This document shows, piece by piece, positions 1 through 13,000 of a stretch of 64,000 nucleotides of DNA. Within the stretch, counting starts at the first letter, position 1; each line of letters opens with the position of its first letter. This DNA comes from Caenorhabditis elegans (Eukaryota > Nematoda > Chromadorea > Rhabditida > Rhabditidae). The stretch spans positions 8,184,001 through 8,248,000 of the forward strand of contig NC_003281.10 in assembly GCF_000002985.6 (NCBI RefSeq). Direction: 5' to 3'. The translations under genes were made by a program, and so were the position numbers. The notes under the pieces were generated by a model, which saw only the letters and a program-made list of their open reading frames with translations, did no database searches and was not told the origin of the DNA.

Positions 1-3000
1 TTGAAATGGAAGTCGGTAGACAGGCAAGCCAGAAAGAAGCTAGAAAGGCAGCTGACAGAACAGAAGCCTTCGTTGGAAGAGTACAAAATTGGATTGATAA
101 CAATCAGGTATTTATATCTTATGAAAGACTAATGAAAATGTATTCTTTTTTTCAGATTCAGGATGATACCGATATCGTTTCTGAAACTGTGAATCTCCGA
201 CGTACTACCACTCATTATCAACATCTGTTGTCAATCTGTGCTTCGTATAAGAAATCAATTGATTCAAAACTAGAAGAGTTGGCCAACGTTTATACTGATA
301 ATGATCCAAGATGCCTTCTCGAAGGAATTCAGAATTCTGTTGAAAACTTTGAAGTGAAGATTCACCAAAAAGTAGATGATACAAAGAAACTTTTGCACAT
401 CACTGAAAACATGAACGAACTGAATTCACAAAACGAATGGATCAGGGCTAAAATCAAGTCGCTAAGTGCGGAACCTCTCTGGGATTCACTGTTAATTGCC
501 CAGAAAATGAGAAGACGCCACGATAACGATTTCGAAGAAATTGCAAATCGTCGAAAACAAATTACTGAGGTCCTAATAATTGTTTGTTTAGTTATAATAA
601 GATTTTTTCAGGTAATCCAGAAGAGTGCGACAACGAAAGATCAACCGATACTTCTTGAGATTGAACAAAATTGGGATCGAATGAAGGATTTGTTTGACGA
701 ACGAGGAGGTGTTCTTGAAAGAATTATCAAATTGTACGAATATGATGAAGAGTCATCGACAACATCAGAATGGCTTCGTGAAAAAATGATATGTGCCGAT
801 ACAATCGAACCTAAAGAAGACGAATCATTCAATGAAGTTATGGTCAAAAAGTTGGAAGCCTTGACTGAGGAAGTTGAGAATTACAAACCTAGAATCGTTG
901 AAACACATGCTCTTCTTGGTACGTTCCCATTTTTGCACAGATGTCTAAGATTATAGTTTTTTCAGAAGACGCACTGGTCACTCCAAACACAAAAGATTCT
1001 ACCTCTCAGCAAACAATGAAATTGAAAGCTGTACTGGCTCGAAAGCAGGGAGAAATTGAATCTGATTACAAAGCATTGAAGAAACTTGTGGAGAGAAAGC
1101 TGAAAACACTCAAAGCAATTCTACAGGATGCAGACATTTCTCATCAAATTGCTGATATAGAGCAGTGGATTGAGGTTGAGCAGAATCAGTTGAACAGATA
1201 TTTGGCATCCGATTCCGATGAGCTGCCCACAAAGTTAGATGATGTAATGACGAATATTCAAAGAAGACGTTCCAATCTCACCGATATCAAGTGCAATGTA
1301 GTTGGACAAGTACAAATGCAAAAGATTGACGACGCATTCGGTATGCTTGATGTTTTCTCGTTTGAAGTCCACCGTATTCGCCAAAAAGCATGCCGTCTCG
1401 AGATATTCAAGAAGTTGGAGAGCCAGACTGAAGATGTGATTGACGCCATCCAAATGAAACTTGAAGAAATTAATGTTTCTCAAAGCACTAGTAGAAAGCG
1501 ACAAGTTGCTGGTGATGATCTGTCGAACCTCGCCGGTGATCTGGAAACACTCAGAAGACGCGTCGTTGAAGCTCTTGACAGATCAAAGGAAGTGAGAGCA
1601 GCCAATGCTGATTTGGCTCCACAAGTGTATGACACCGAAGAAAGACTTGAAAAGCAGTGGACGGATGTTAGTAAGGCCTATGAAAATCATAAAAAACGAA
1701 TGGAGCGCTGTAAAATTCTTTCCGAATTAGACAATGAGATGATCAATATGGAGCAATGGATTGATACGTTCAACGAGGAGGTTACTGTAGTTATTGGAAG
1801 TATCCATGATGGTCTTGGAGTACAAGTTGGTTTAGAATCCATTGATACGTGGAGGTAAGATTGATCAGACTTTTTAAAGCATTTCAATTTCAAATTATTT
1901 CAGAGAAGAACTATCTCATCGTGTGGATCAACTTGGAGGTGTCAAAAACTCTCTTTCCTCTGTTGGCAATGCAATCACAGAACAAGATAAAATGGATCCT
2001 TGGCTCGAGAGAGTGTCTAATATTGAGAATAATCTAGTGAAAGCTCGTGAAACAATCGACACGAAACAGGACGACCTCTGCAGATTCGCGGATATTCTAG
2101 GCGCTGAGCGGGATTGTGAACGACTCTATTCGTGGGCTTCTGGCAAAAGACATCAGTTGGAGACAGAAGCAACAATGTGTGATGCAAAGACATTGGTTCG
2201 GAGAATGAATGAAGTGGAAAAGATGATGATGAGTAGAATAGGTGAAGTTGATCAATTGCGAGATTTTTTGGATAATCTGAAAGCATCAAAAACGTCCGAC
2301 ACTTTCCAAACAACTGAGCTGGAAAATAAATTCGAACTGTTGGATGTGGAATGGAACCATTTGGAAGAAGAATTGAGAAGGAGAGAAGTAGATTTGAATG
2401 ATTCCATGTCACAGATTCTAATCGATGAGCAATTTGACACAATTCGACAATGGATTAAGGAACGCACCGAAGCACTAGAAGCTGATGTGGAAGTCTCGAA
2501 CAAGACAAAGCCTGATGATATTGAAAGAATGCAAAAGAGACACGATGAGCTAGCTTCCGATATCAACGATTATCACACAATCTATGAAGATTTTCTCAAC
2601 AATGGCCAGGTTGAAGAGGAAAAAGTTCAAGTAATTCGTCACCTATGGAGCAGCCTCATTGAATCGTCAACAACACGCCAGAAATCGCTTGCACAAGAAT
2701 GTCAAAAAAGCCGCCTTTTTGAACTTCTAGATGGCATGAGCATTTGGCTGATTGATGCTGAAACAGATGTTCACTCCACTACAAACTTCATTGGCTTGTA
2801 TAACTCTGTAGATGCTGAAAAAGCTTCACGTCTTTTGGTATCTCTAGGAGAGCAAGCTGGAGAAAAGGATGATATCTTGATACGTATTCAATGTGATGAA
2901 TCTGTGGATGTTATTGTGGAGAAGTTGCGTAACGGAATCTCACAGTTGCAAATGCTAATTAAAGCAAATAATGAAGATTTGGATGTCTGGAAAAGCATGC

Positions 3001-5313
3001 AAAAAGTTGTCACAGCAATTGATGATGAGATATGTTGGTTCAAGTTAGTTATTATTGTTTTGATCCTCATACTTTATATAACAATTTCAGAGAGATCAAT
3101 GTAATCTTCTCAAGTACAAACGTTGGTAATGATGTTTCTTCAAATGATGTACTTAAGCGGAAGCATCAACGTCTTCAACTGGAAACGCAGCGTCGAGAAC
3201 AAAAAGTGGCAAAAGTCGTCTATCTCACAACTGAGCTAGTGTCAAGTCATCGACGTCCATCCCTTGAATATAAATTTGTCGAAATCGATGAGAAAGTGGC
3301 TGAATTGACAGAACTACTGGAGAGCAATCGTCAAATTGCGGAGATTCGTACGAACCGGCTCGAAAAGTGGACGGAGTACTTTGTGGTGATTTTAAAAACA
3401 CTTAATTATTTTTAAACTATATTTTCTTCAGACAATGAATGAAATCCGTGAGAAAGAGCAACTTCTCGATCAAATTCTCGATCTCAAAACAGGCCTACCA
3501 GAAACAGTGCTAGCTGATGTTGAACGAAAGCTTCAAGTTTTGGAAACAGTTGGAGATCATATGGACACATTGACGATCAAAGCTGAACAGATGTCAGATG
3601 ATGAAGTGATTCGAACGAAGGTTGCTGTAACAGCAATCGATCAATTGCGAAAGAAATGGTTGAAAATGAATGAAGAACTGAAGAAAATGCATCAGAAGAT
3701 CAAGGAGTCAATTGAATTCACAAAGTTTGTTTCTACATGCGACACTGGTATTCAATGCATTCGTGAGCAGGAAGAGAAGATCGGAAATCTGGTCAGGCAT
3801 CAGAAACCTGCCAGCAATTTTGAAAACACCGCATATCATTCTACCATGACTTTCGTTGAAACCTACACCAAAGATACATTTGAGAAGCTCAAAGTTGTAT
3901 GCCGTAAGCTTCAAAATTCTACCGATGCCGAAAAGAAGCTGTCACTTGTTTCGGAAAGATTGAATGCACTCAAGAAGCAACTCGATTTACTTGCTGAAAA
4001 GATTGCAGTGGATGACAAGTTTAAACTGAAAGTTCAGAACATTCAGGTTTGTAGGAAGTTGGTATTTAGGTAAAACAATAATTTTTACAGGATGAATATT
4101 CTAGAACAGCATGTGAACTCGGAAACTGGCTGGAACAGGCTGAAGAGGATGTCTCTGATGTTGTTTGGTTCCAGACAAAAGATTCTTCGGAAGATTGCCG
4201 AGAAACACTTCTCGAGATCCTGGGAACACTTCGAAACGAAAAATCGGATCTACTAGGAGAGCTGGAATTACTCGAAGTTGAACTTGCCGAACTGAAAGAA
4301 GACGTGAAAACGTTCACTTGGCATTCCTTCAAAACTTTGGCAACCCGAATGGAGCGACTTGATCAAACGATTTCCGACCGTATTAGAATTGCTGATGGAG
4401 AGATCAGTCGACACTCCGATAATGAAAAAATCTGCGAACAAGCCGCTTGTACCCTCAAAACGTACCATAATGTCATCGTGGATGTGAAGAAGGAGCTGGA
4501 GATTCTTTATAGTTTGAAATTAGAAGATCAGAAGAAGAGCCTTATTAATCTGATTGATAAGGTACAGAAACGTGGAATGATTCAAGATCTGGAAAAGTGG
4601 AGAAGTCTTATGGAATCTCGTTACATCTTCAATAACAAATTCTCTTCTGCCACACCACATGGAGTTCTTGTCGAAATGTGTCAATGTCTTGAGCTGATGA
4701 GTTCAATGCTGCGATCTGTGGAGCAATCAATTGCAGATAGAAATCACAACGGAGTCACTGAGAAACAGCTTCACGAGTTTGAATTAGCCTTTGATTATTT
4801 CGATCGAGTAAGTATTTTGCTAACTTTTTTGATTATATTTTATCCACATCACTATTTCAGGAAAGGAATGGATGGTTGGATTATAAACATTTCGAGTTGT
4901 GCCTTAAATCTCAAGGATATAACTTTTCTGCTGAAAATACTCTCAAAGAGACGATGACCCTCTTGGATCCATCCACGTATGAAGTTATGATTTTAATTAA
5001 AAACAATTTTACCTATTTTTCAGAACTGGTCATATTCAGAAGCATGACTACGTGCGTTATATGGTGAAGCATGAGACAACAAACATTCTTGACGATCATT
5101 CAGCCATTGAAGATGCTTTGAAGAACCTGGATGCTAGGAAGATTTCTGATGTAATTTTATATTTTCATATATATAGTTATAATACATTATGATTTTCAGA
5201 GTATGCCTCGAAAAGAAGCTGAATTCTTCATGAGCAAGATTGCAAAGCACGCCGAGACCAGCTCAGACCAAGTTTACCTGGAATATAAGGATTTCGTTAA
5301 CAGTTTTTATTAA
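1..5313 (+). CDS. Spectrin-repeat / alpha-actinin-like protein, 3' part (5' end outside window)
   Basis: The gene enters from the left edge in mid-exon. The visible exons are about 1-107, 156-569, 612-918, 966-1854, 1904-3043, 3091-3382, 3432-4046, 4091-4807, 4861-4976, 5024-5150 and 5200-5313. Most of the protein is long, charged helix with repeated W-x-x-E/D patterns (for example IEQWIEVEQ and IRQWIKER), as in spectrin-type three-helix repeats. The last three exons resemble the C-terminal calmodulin-like domain of alpha-actinin/spectrin. They contain FDRERNGWLDYKHFELCLKS followed by DYVRYMVKHET and PRKEAEFFMSKIAKH. The first EF-hand-like loop has H rather than E at position 12, so calcium binding there is doubtful. 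Family knowledge suggests an actin-linked scaffold. No actin-binding domain is visible, but the N-terminus is missing. By position this is probably C50C3.2 (memory, unchecked). Confidence 0.88.
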
Positions 5314-5487
5314 ATTATTATATGATCAAATAAAATATATTTTAATGGTCAATTATCAATATTTTTTGTAATAAAGTATGTATTGTTTGTTTTTACAACA
5401 TTGTTTCAGTGTATCTACTGAAAACGTGTACTCCGAACGCTTCCATACTTGATTAATCTTATCATAAAACTTCATCATCAAAATCAC

Positions 5488-7275
5488 ATGAAAAAGGGCG
5501 TGAAAAACGTGAAAGCATTTTATTTCCATTTTTTAGAAATCATTATTATTCTTATTGTTCCACGACTACAATGCCATTCGGAGAGACGCCTTTGGAATAT
5601 CAGGATTGAAGCCAGTAGCAGAAACGAAAGCCACGAGAAAACGGTGCACGGCATTAGCAAACAAAGCTTCAGTAGAGGCTGCAAAAAAAGTAAGTGTTTT
5701 TATTTGAAAAAAATACCGGGAATTCAAATTTCAATTAAAAATTTTAAATCAGTTTTTTTAAAGCGAATGTTTTGTTTTTTGAACAAATTTCTCCGTTTTT
5801 TAAACAAATTTTCAGCTTTTCGTATATACCGTATTTCCTCTATTAGTTTTGCACCCCTATGCTCAACTTTGACAGCATCTCAGTAGTGGTTCGTACTATA
5901 GAAAAGTTGTCAACTGACAAAATTTTTGTAAGATGTTTTTCTATAGTTTGTAGTTTGTTAATTATTTATATGTTCAAAACAAAATAAGATATGAGCTGTC
6001 AAAGTTGAGCAAAGGGGTGCAAAACTAATAGAGGAAATACGGTATTTCTAATTTTTCGAGCAAATTTCTCAGTTTTTAAATAACAAATGCTTATTTCTTC
6101 AAGCAAGGTTTCAGATTGATTTAACGGCTGGTGCATTATAATGTATATCATCAAAATTACAGAGGAAAGTTGCTCGTCAGCAGACTCCACGTGCAGATCC
6201 AGCTCCAGTAGCTGCACAAGGGATGCAATTCGCCGTCATTGGCATTTGCGACACTTATGAACGTGAGTATCAGATATTAATACCGCATTTCCTCTATTAG
6301 TATTGCAGTCTCTAATAGTCTTGCACCCTAACGGACCAATTGAAAATTAGTCTTGAAAATTAGGCATGCAAGACTAATAGAGGAAATACAGTAACTTATT
6401 TTGTATCTACCCAAAACCTTGCGTGCGTATTTTATCGCCATATTCGATGCGCAAATATCACATGAATACTAGAAATAGTAACCCGGTCGAATCAGTCATA
6501 TCAAAAAATGGTATTTCCTCGTCGAATATGCCGTCGTTTTTCAAATTTTTGGTGTTTTTTTGAGAAAAAAAAACCGAGAACGAGAATTGGAATGAAAAAT
6601 AACATTAAAAAGGCGAATTTTAAAAAAAGCGAATGAAAATGCGAATAATTTAGAGAAGTTTCCTTAATTTTTATTTAAATAGAGGAACTAAATTTTTCGA
6701 AAATATATTAATCTAAATTTGTTAATTTTGAAAAAAAAACAGTTCAATATAAATTTCAGGACTTGGCTGTAGAGTGTAAGAACAACGCCAAGGTTCCCCA
6801 TCCCATGCAGTACAAGAGCCACGTTGTTTGCAGTGTTTGCAGTGAGCCGAAGCCGTCGAAATTGCCATTTTTTCATGTGAAATTGGCAAAAGGAAAGTCG
6901 TTCACCGACATGGTGCTCCAGAAGCCATGGCAATGTATGGACCACTTGGGAAAATCGGCTATGATCGAGAAGAAGATCATAGCCGACAAGTTCAACTCGA
7001 ACTTCATATGGTTCCATGTTGACTCTGATGAGGGACGTTGCAAACAAATGAGAATGAAGGACAACCAGGAATTCATCATCTTTGGAGAACATTGTCGGCT
7101 GGTCGGCTTTCTGGACGTTAAGATAGTACCCGGAGGCAATCACGTGATTGCTTGGATACAGAATGGCGGAGTCTGGAGCCGGGTTTCGGATCATCACAAG
7201 AAGAAATTTTGGAGCACGTCATTCGACATGGACTCATTATACACGATGCCTCTGTTCCTATTCGAGCGCAAATGA
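5488..7275 (+). CDS. Unrecognised protein; 5' exons uncertain
   Basis: The large 3' exon is solid: an open frame to 7275 with codon use like its neighbours, ending in FLFERK and followed by an AATAAA-type signal. It encodes a compact domain rich in Trp, Cys and His, including a CSVC and a CMDHLG segment, possibly a metal site. Two upstream pieces look coding: 5537-5689, then 6163-6262. One model (5488-5499, 5537-5689, 6163-6262, 6743-7275) keeps frame and gives 265 residues. It needs a 37-nt first intron and a poor acceptor after an A-run at 6742. The much better acceptor at 6759 would be out of frame with the 6262 donor. The N-terminal part is Lys/Arg- and Ala-rich (ATRKR, AAKKRKVARQQ) and could be a nuclear localisation signal. 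I do not recognise the family. Confidence 0.5.
5827..6044. repeat. Inverted-repeat element (family A), about 218 bp
   Basis: It starts TACCGTATTTCCTCTATTAG and ends with the reverse complement, flush with TA on both sides. The arms are about 48 bp (matching 'tttgcacccc...caactttgacagc' against its complement) around a 120-bp unrelated core. This looks like a non-autonomous TA-inserting element (MITE type) in an intron of the unknown gene. A shorter relative lies at 6281-6393. Confidence 0.8.
6281..6393. repeat. Short relative of family A inverted repeat
   Basis: It begins TACCGCATTTCCTCTATTAG and ends CTAATAGAGGAAATACAGTA, the same termini as the element at 5827-6044 but with a much shorter interior and several mismatches. 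It lies in the next intron of the same gene. Confidence 0.7.
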
Positions 7276-7997
7276 GAACTTTTTTTAAAAATTAAATAAA
7301 TTTTTTTCAATACTGTTTTTTTAGCCGGACAACGTTTTCTTGCCTTGAGGATGGCCCACGAGTGATTTTATTGTTTTAATAAAATATAATCAAAACAAGA
7401 CAAGGCCAGGACCCTCACGAGTCCGACAAAGAAGGAGAGAAAATAATAGTGAGACCGTGACAAGCGGGGAAAAAAATGAAATAGAGATTACCGAAAAAAA
7501 AAAAATATATATATTGTATACATATATATATAAATATATACATTATAGAGTGCGCACTTTTGAGGGGTACTGTAGTTTTTACAAAATCTCGACGCTTTTT
7601 CGATTCTCATCCAGACAAAACACTATTCTTTCTGAAATATCATATTTTGAAGCTAAAAATATTTTTAATTTTTTGACATATTTTTCAACTCGTTATTTTA
7701 ATGTCTTCCATGTCTCTGACAAGTCTGAAATTTTAGAAGAAAAATAATGCAAGTGAGCTCCACCGCTACGCTTTACAGCCGTGTAGTCCTCTCGGAGAAA
7801 AACGAAATTTTTTTTTACGCGCAAAGTTAATTTTTATCAAAACTTTCCGTTTCAAACGCAGTTTTATTTATATTTGCAATAATAATTTATGCTATAGCAT
7901 GCTATCCTGGTTTTAGCGTGACCGTATATTTTTGTTGCTGGATTTGTGTTTTTTAAGAAAGCGTTTCGATCAGTTCAACTTTTGAATTTTTTAGAAA
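7276..7997. other. Intergenic stretch, AT-rich
   Basis: It holds an AT dinucleotide-like tract at about 7503-7550 and a polyadenylation-like AATAAA just after the upstream stop. A short segment near 7551-7580 (GTGCGCACTTTTGAGG followed by GTACTGTAG) faintly resembles the interior of repeat family B found at 47479. No coding potential was seen. Confidence 0.5.
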
Positions 7998-9612
7998 ATG
8001 TTCAAAATTCGAAAACGTTCGGTTCCGAAAGAAACATTGAAAGGGGTAAGTGTAAAATAATGTTTGCATTCTTAAATCAAAGTATTTTTTGCAGATATTA
8101 CGGAAATCCCCATCGAAAACATCAAAAGTATCGCAAAAAGTTGGATTTGTTGATGATCACGGAAAACCAATTGCCGAGTACAGAGATTTTCCAGCGGATG
8201 AGGGTGATGGTAATTCGAATTCTGTGAATTTGTGAACAATTCAATTTTTTCAGAAGCATCCAGCTCCGATTCCCACTACGAGAAAAAGGCTCCACTTGTG
8301 ATAAATAGAAGTGGAGATTATCAAATAAATCGAATGAAGTGGGTTGTTTATTCAGTGAAGAACGTGAAGAAACAAAATGATGAGCCGTCCGAAATGAGAA
8401 TAATGGAAGAAAATCGGCTGACGGAAAATAATATATCGAGAGCACCACTGTTTGGGTAAGAGAATATACTCAAAATTATGAGGTCTGAATTCAAATAATT
8501 TTTTTCAGTACCTTTGACGCTCTGGACTCTCCCAATCTAACCACCGACGCAATTATCCGGGCTCGTACGCCTGTTCCGATCATCACTTCTGGATCATCGC
8601 CGGACATTCCTCAATGCGTCTCGCCTGTTCAGAATACATATCAGCAGATCTTTGAAAATAACACCGATACTTCGGATGAAGTTCAAGACTTTTCAATTCC
8701 ACCGCCGCCTTATCCATCCTCATTCCCGGCTCCTACGACACCTCTGTTAGCCTTGATGAGCCAATTGAAACAACGTGGAATAATCTCTGGAGAACAGAAT
8801 AATCAACCTTTGGATAATGTTAATCCAATGGTACTGAACAATTTTGATTATTTGATAAATAAACTGTCATTTGGAATCGAAATTGGGACGGAAACCCAAT
8901 TTACAGGATACATTTTCGTAATTTCTGTTATATTTATGACGATCCATTGTTGGTTTGAGTGTAACAGGTTATAGTGTTCCAAAGAACAACAAATTAACAT
9001 ATGTCATAATAGTTTCGATTTATTTATAATCATTATTCTCCAAACGATTAGTTCTGCACTTCAGAGCGTCACTTTGTTTTAAGAACTTATATAATACTTC
9101 GGTGATACTTCAGTCATCGACTAAATGATTGGAATCTTGCAACATCTCTATTTCAGCCGCAACAATTCGATCGTCGCCCATCTCGTTGGACCCAAGGCAG
9201 TTGGAAAGTCGACAGAATCTGTACATACTACATAAATCGCCCGGATAAATGTACTCGAGGAGATAATTGCCGATTTAAGCACGATGATGTCGAGGTTTTT
9301 AAACTGTAGTTTTCATTCTGTGATCTAGTTCAAAATACCCTAGACAACAACAGTAACATTCACTTTTTTGAAGAAGATTACTGTATTTCAACTGTAGAAA
9401 TCATTTTTGGATTTCTTTCTCAAAATGTTTTTCTAATATTATAACTTCAATAGTTAAAATATTTTCAGAGAGAACACCGTCAAAAAGAAATTCAATCCTC
9501 AAGAAATCAAAGCTGGCATCATCGTACTTCTTCACACAAATATTCATCTGAAAATTCCGATCATCGCGGTTATCGACGACATCGTTCCAGAAGCCCACAT
9601 GCCAGACAATAA
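7998..9612 (+). CDS. CCCH zinc-finger protein with PP1-docking motif (PNUTS-like)
   Basis: Exons 7998-8045, 8095-8209, 8254-8455, 8509-8830, 9157-9294 and 9469-9612 sum to 969 nt, 322 residues. An acceptor (TTTTTTAG) sits three bases before the ATG, so the message is probably trans-spliced. Residues 31-34 are KVGF, an RVxF-type PP1-binding motif, followed by an acidic stretch (PADEGDE). The middle is Pro/Ser-rich and disordered (IPPPPYPSSFPAP). Exon 5 encodes one C-x8-C-x5-C-x3-H zinc finger (CTYYINRPDK, CTRGDN, CRFKH). The last exon is an Arg/Ser/His tail ending RRHRSRSPHARQ. RVxF early and a single CCCH finger near the C-terminus recall the second half of vertebrate PNUTS (PPP1R10), a nuclear PP1 targeting subunit; the TFIIS N-domain is absent. 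The assignment is inference. It converges on unc-36, with 427 bp between stops. Confidence 0.8.
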
Positions 9613-10039
9613 ATCGTTCATTTTTTCTAATTTTCATCCATCTCGTCTGTTTAATTTCTATTAGTTTCCCCCGCCTCTAGCATGTAATCCGAATTTCTGT
9701 ATATGTCGTTGCAAAAAAGCCCACTTTTTCAAAAAAAAACGGCCAAATTTACAGATTATAGAAATTAGAGATTCCCTCCCCACTCGAATTTTTAATACAT
9801 ATATAGAGTTTAACTGGTTCAAGTGATAATAAATCCATTTTATGAGGTCATGAAAGCTTTATTAGTGTGTTTCATTATTACTGTGAACAAATTCAAATAA
9901 TAACCCGTGACAGCCGAAAATTGTGCAAAAAACTGAGATACACTGGAATAAGAAAACAAGAAAATAAGGAAACAAACCGATGAAATATCAAAAATCTATA
10001 AAAATCTGGGAATCACTTTTTGAAGAGGACGAAGGGCAC

Positions 10040-13000
10040 TTAAAATATGCAAAAATGAAGGAAAACACCGAAAAGAATTTGGAAAATTGACACGATTGTG
10101 GGGCTCGTTGAGCAAGGACGGCGCTCGTTCTGAAACAATTATGATTATAAACATGTTCACTTTATAAAAAATTTACCTCAGAATCATCGTCATCAATTGA
10201 ATAACAAACATCATTCGCTTTAGATTTTCTTTTTTCATTTTCTTCGCATGTTTCTTCATTTTTAACCTCTTCAAACCCGAATGGTACTTGATTTGAAATC
10301 TCCATTGAACATTCTGATTCATCGTAACAATTCTCACTGGCTTTATCCTGTGTAATCCATACCATTACAAGATTTGTTCCATCAACAAATGAGGCTTCCA
10401 TTTTGCTGAAATTCATTTAATATTTTTTCATCAACTTTAAATAATTGAAACAGTGAGATAACATGTCAGTCCTCACTATTATGGAGATGCAGAAAAAATG
10501 CCGTCTGAAATCGAGATGCGGTCCCGCTCCACGGGCAAATGAAAACGCCCCGTCCATAAATGTCGGGTTTCGTTAGGTATTGTCGGCAAAGCCTAACGAG
10601 ACCCAACATTTGGGGGCGGAGCGTTTTCATTTGGAGTTGGAGTACGATCGCACGTCGATTTCAAAACGTTCATATCATTTTTCCGAAGAGTATTCGCGAG
10701 TATTCTAGAAACTATGAAACGGCCCCCGAAAATTATTCAAAAACTTACACAGAACACTTAGCATTCATTTTGCACGGCCTCTCAGAACGATTACCATTAA
10801 CAAGATGTGTCGTTCCAGGCCGATTCTTTCCGTCTTTATTCGAAAAATAAAATGACGATTGTTTTGGACACGGATAAACATCTGTTCCCTCATGAAAAGA
10901 CGCGGTGTAGGCTGAAAATGAAAAGAATTATAAAGAAATTATAATTTTGAAATGGTCACCTTCCGTGAATTGAATATTTGGAAGCCATATTAAAAATCCG
11001 CCTGATATCTGACTTGCTAATCGAACCATAAAGTTGAAAGTTTGCATCAAGAATCGGAAAATCGGATAGAAAGGCTGAAAATGTTTTTATTTGATATTTC
11101 GCCAAATATTACTTTAAAACTTACCCTTAATCTGTTTCCAGATGTAGTGACAACCTTTTCCGCTTTACAAACCGCTTGGTTATCAGTATACGTAAGTTTT
11201 GTGTAAAACTTATTTTCAACTAACAACGCCATTGCTCGCTGAGCAATTCGATTGAGTCCTCCAAAATATTGACTAATATGTTTTCCTTTTCCAACAAGAT
11301 AATCTTCATAGGAAATATCATTTTGATTACTGAAGAAGACGTAGGCATGTTCATCAAGTAGTACACACCATTTCCGATCATCAGAAGCTGGGCATCCATG
11401 TTCTGCCATTGTATCAACAACATGATCATATGCAAATTCAAATCCAGATACTCCTAACACTGCTTTATCAAGATAAATCGCTTTGAATGCTTGTCCCAAC
11501 ATTGTCAAATTCTCATTTAATCCATATCCAGTTAATTGAGTTTCTGATTTATACCAAATCTTTGAGTTATTTGAAACATCAAACATAATTGTATCTTTCA
11601 TACGAACAGCTCGTCTATAGTACCTATCGTCTGTTGATTTACGATTTAAATCTGTGATAAAGTGATTGTATGATTCTTGAGCATGTTCAATTGAAAGTAA
11701 ATGTCCAATGTGCTCAAAAATGCTCCAATATGGATCAATATAATCGTAGTCTTGAAGTGTCAAATTATAATATCGAATCATTCCAGATGGAGTAGCAAAG
11801 AATGCAAGATGAATCAAATTACTGAAATATTTGGTTTTTATAAATAATAGATCTCTCTCTCTAAACAAACTAGATAGCTACAAAAACTCACTTTTTCATG
11901 AAATTAAATTGCGTATCCCAACTATCAATCAAATTACTCGTTGCTTCCATATCTAGCAATAGCTTTTCAACTAAATTTCGACGATATTCACATAAAAGTG
12001 GAGCTTTTCCTGAATCTGACATTTGTTGAGCGTAGATTTCAAAAGCTTCTTCTTTTGACATATGGGTGTCCGTATCGTTCAGGAAACAGTAACGCCTAGA
12101 AAATTATAATACTTTCCAGATGTAAATCGTTTTATATTTGTTGCCAAAGGTTTGGTGATTTTGCAGGACTTTGAGTTTATTTAGAGAATCTCAAAACAAA
12201 ATACCCACTAGTGGTAATTTTACTTTTATATATTTCCAATCAAAATTTTTGAAAAATTCGAAAAGAAAGACATGCCAGTGAGGATGTAATCTCCATCGTT
12301 TATCACCCATCCAATCCATTTTAACTCTTCCAAAATCATATTTCTTTTGCTTTTTCACAACTCGATAATCATCTCCTTTAGCAACAGCCAATCCTAATAC
12401 AAAATTCGCATGATTGATACATTCTGCATAATAAGTATTTGTTTGAGGATATACTCGATCCAAAAGTTCAGTTGCATAAAGAACATCCAATTGTTGAACA
12501 TCACTGTTATCACAATCAATTATCATTTTTCGAACTGCTTTTCTCAAATCATCCACACATTCTGCATAATTCGCCCCGGATTCGCAGACTAAATCCGACA
12601 CGGCTTGTGATTTTTGACTCGATCGAACATTTTGATTTTGTCCAACTTCAAGTTCTAATAAATCCATATTATTGTAATTTTGTTTATGATATTTTGTAAA
12701 TGGGTCAATTGGTCGAAGCTGAGGATGTGTCATTACAAAACCATTTTGATCAAGCATGAAGAAATAACTTTTTGATCCGATCTGGAAATTATATTGTACT
12801 GTGGATAACAGATATTTTTTTGAAAAAGGAAATAAAATCAATGCTTAAAACTGACGTTTAAATTTTCTAATAAAATGTTTATTCCATCTGATGTTAATAT
12901 TGTGATTTTTTCAAGTACATATATCCAAACATATGACAAAAACTCACATTGGCTGGATGTGATTTCTGTGCAACTTCTGTCAATGGAATATTGACTGCAG

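Noticed and set aside
2017-2566. Long antisense open frames opposite the spectrin-repeat exons
   Set aside because: They mirror a strongly coding exon on the other strand and have no start context, splice signals or recognisable protein.
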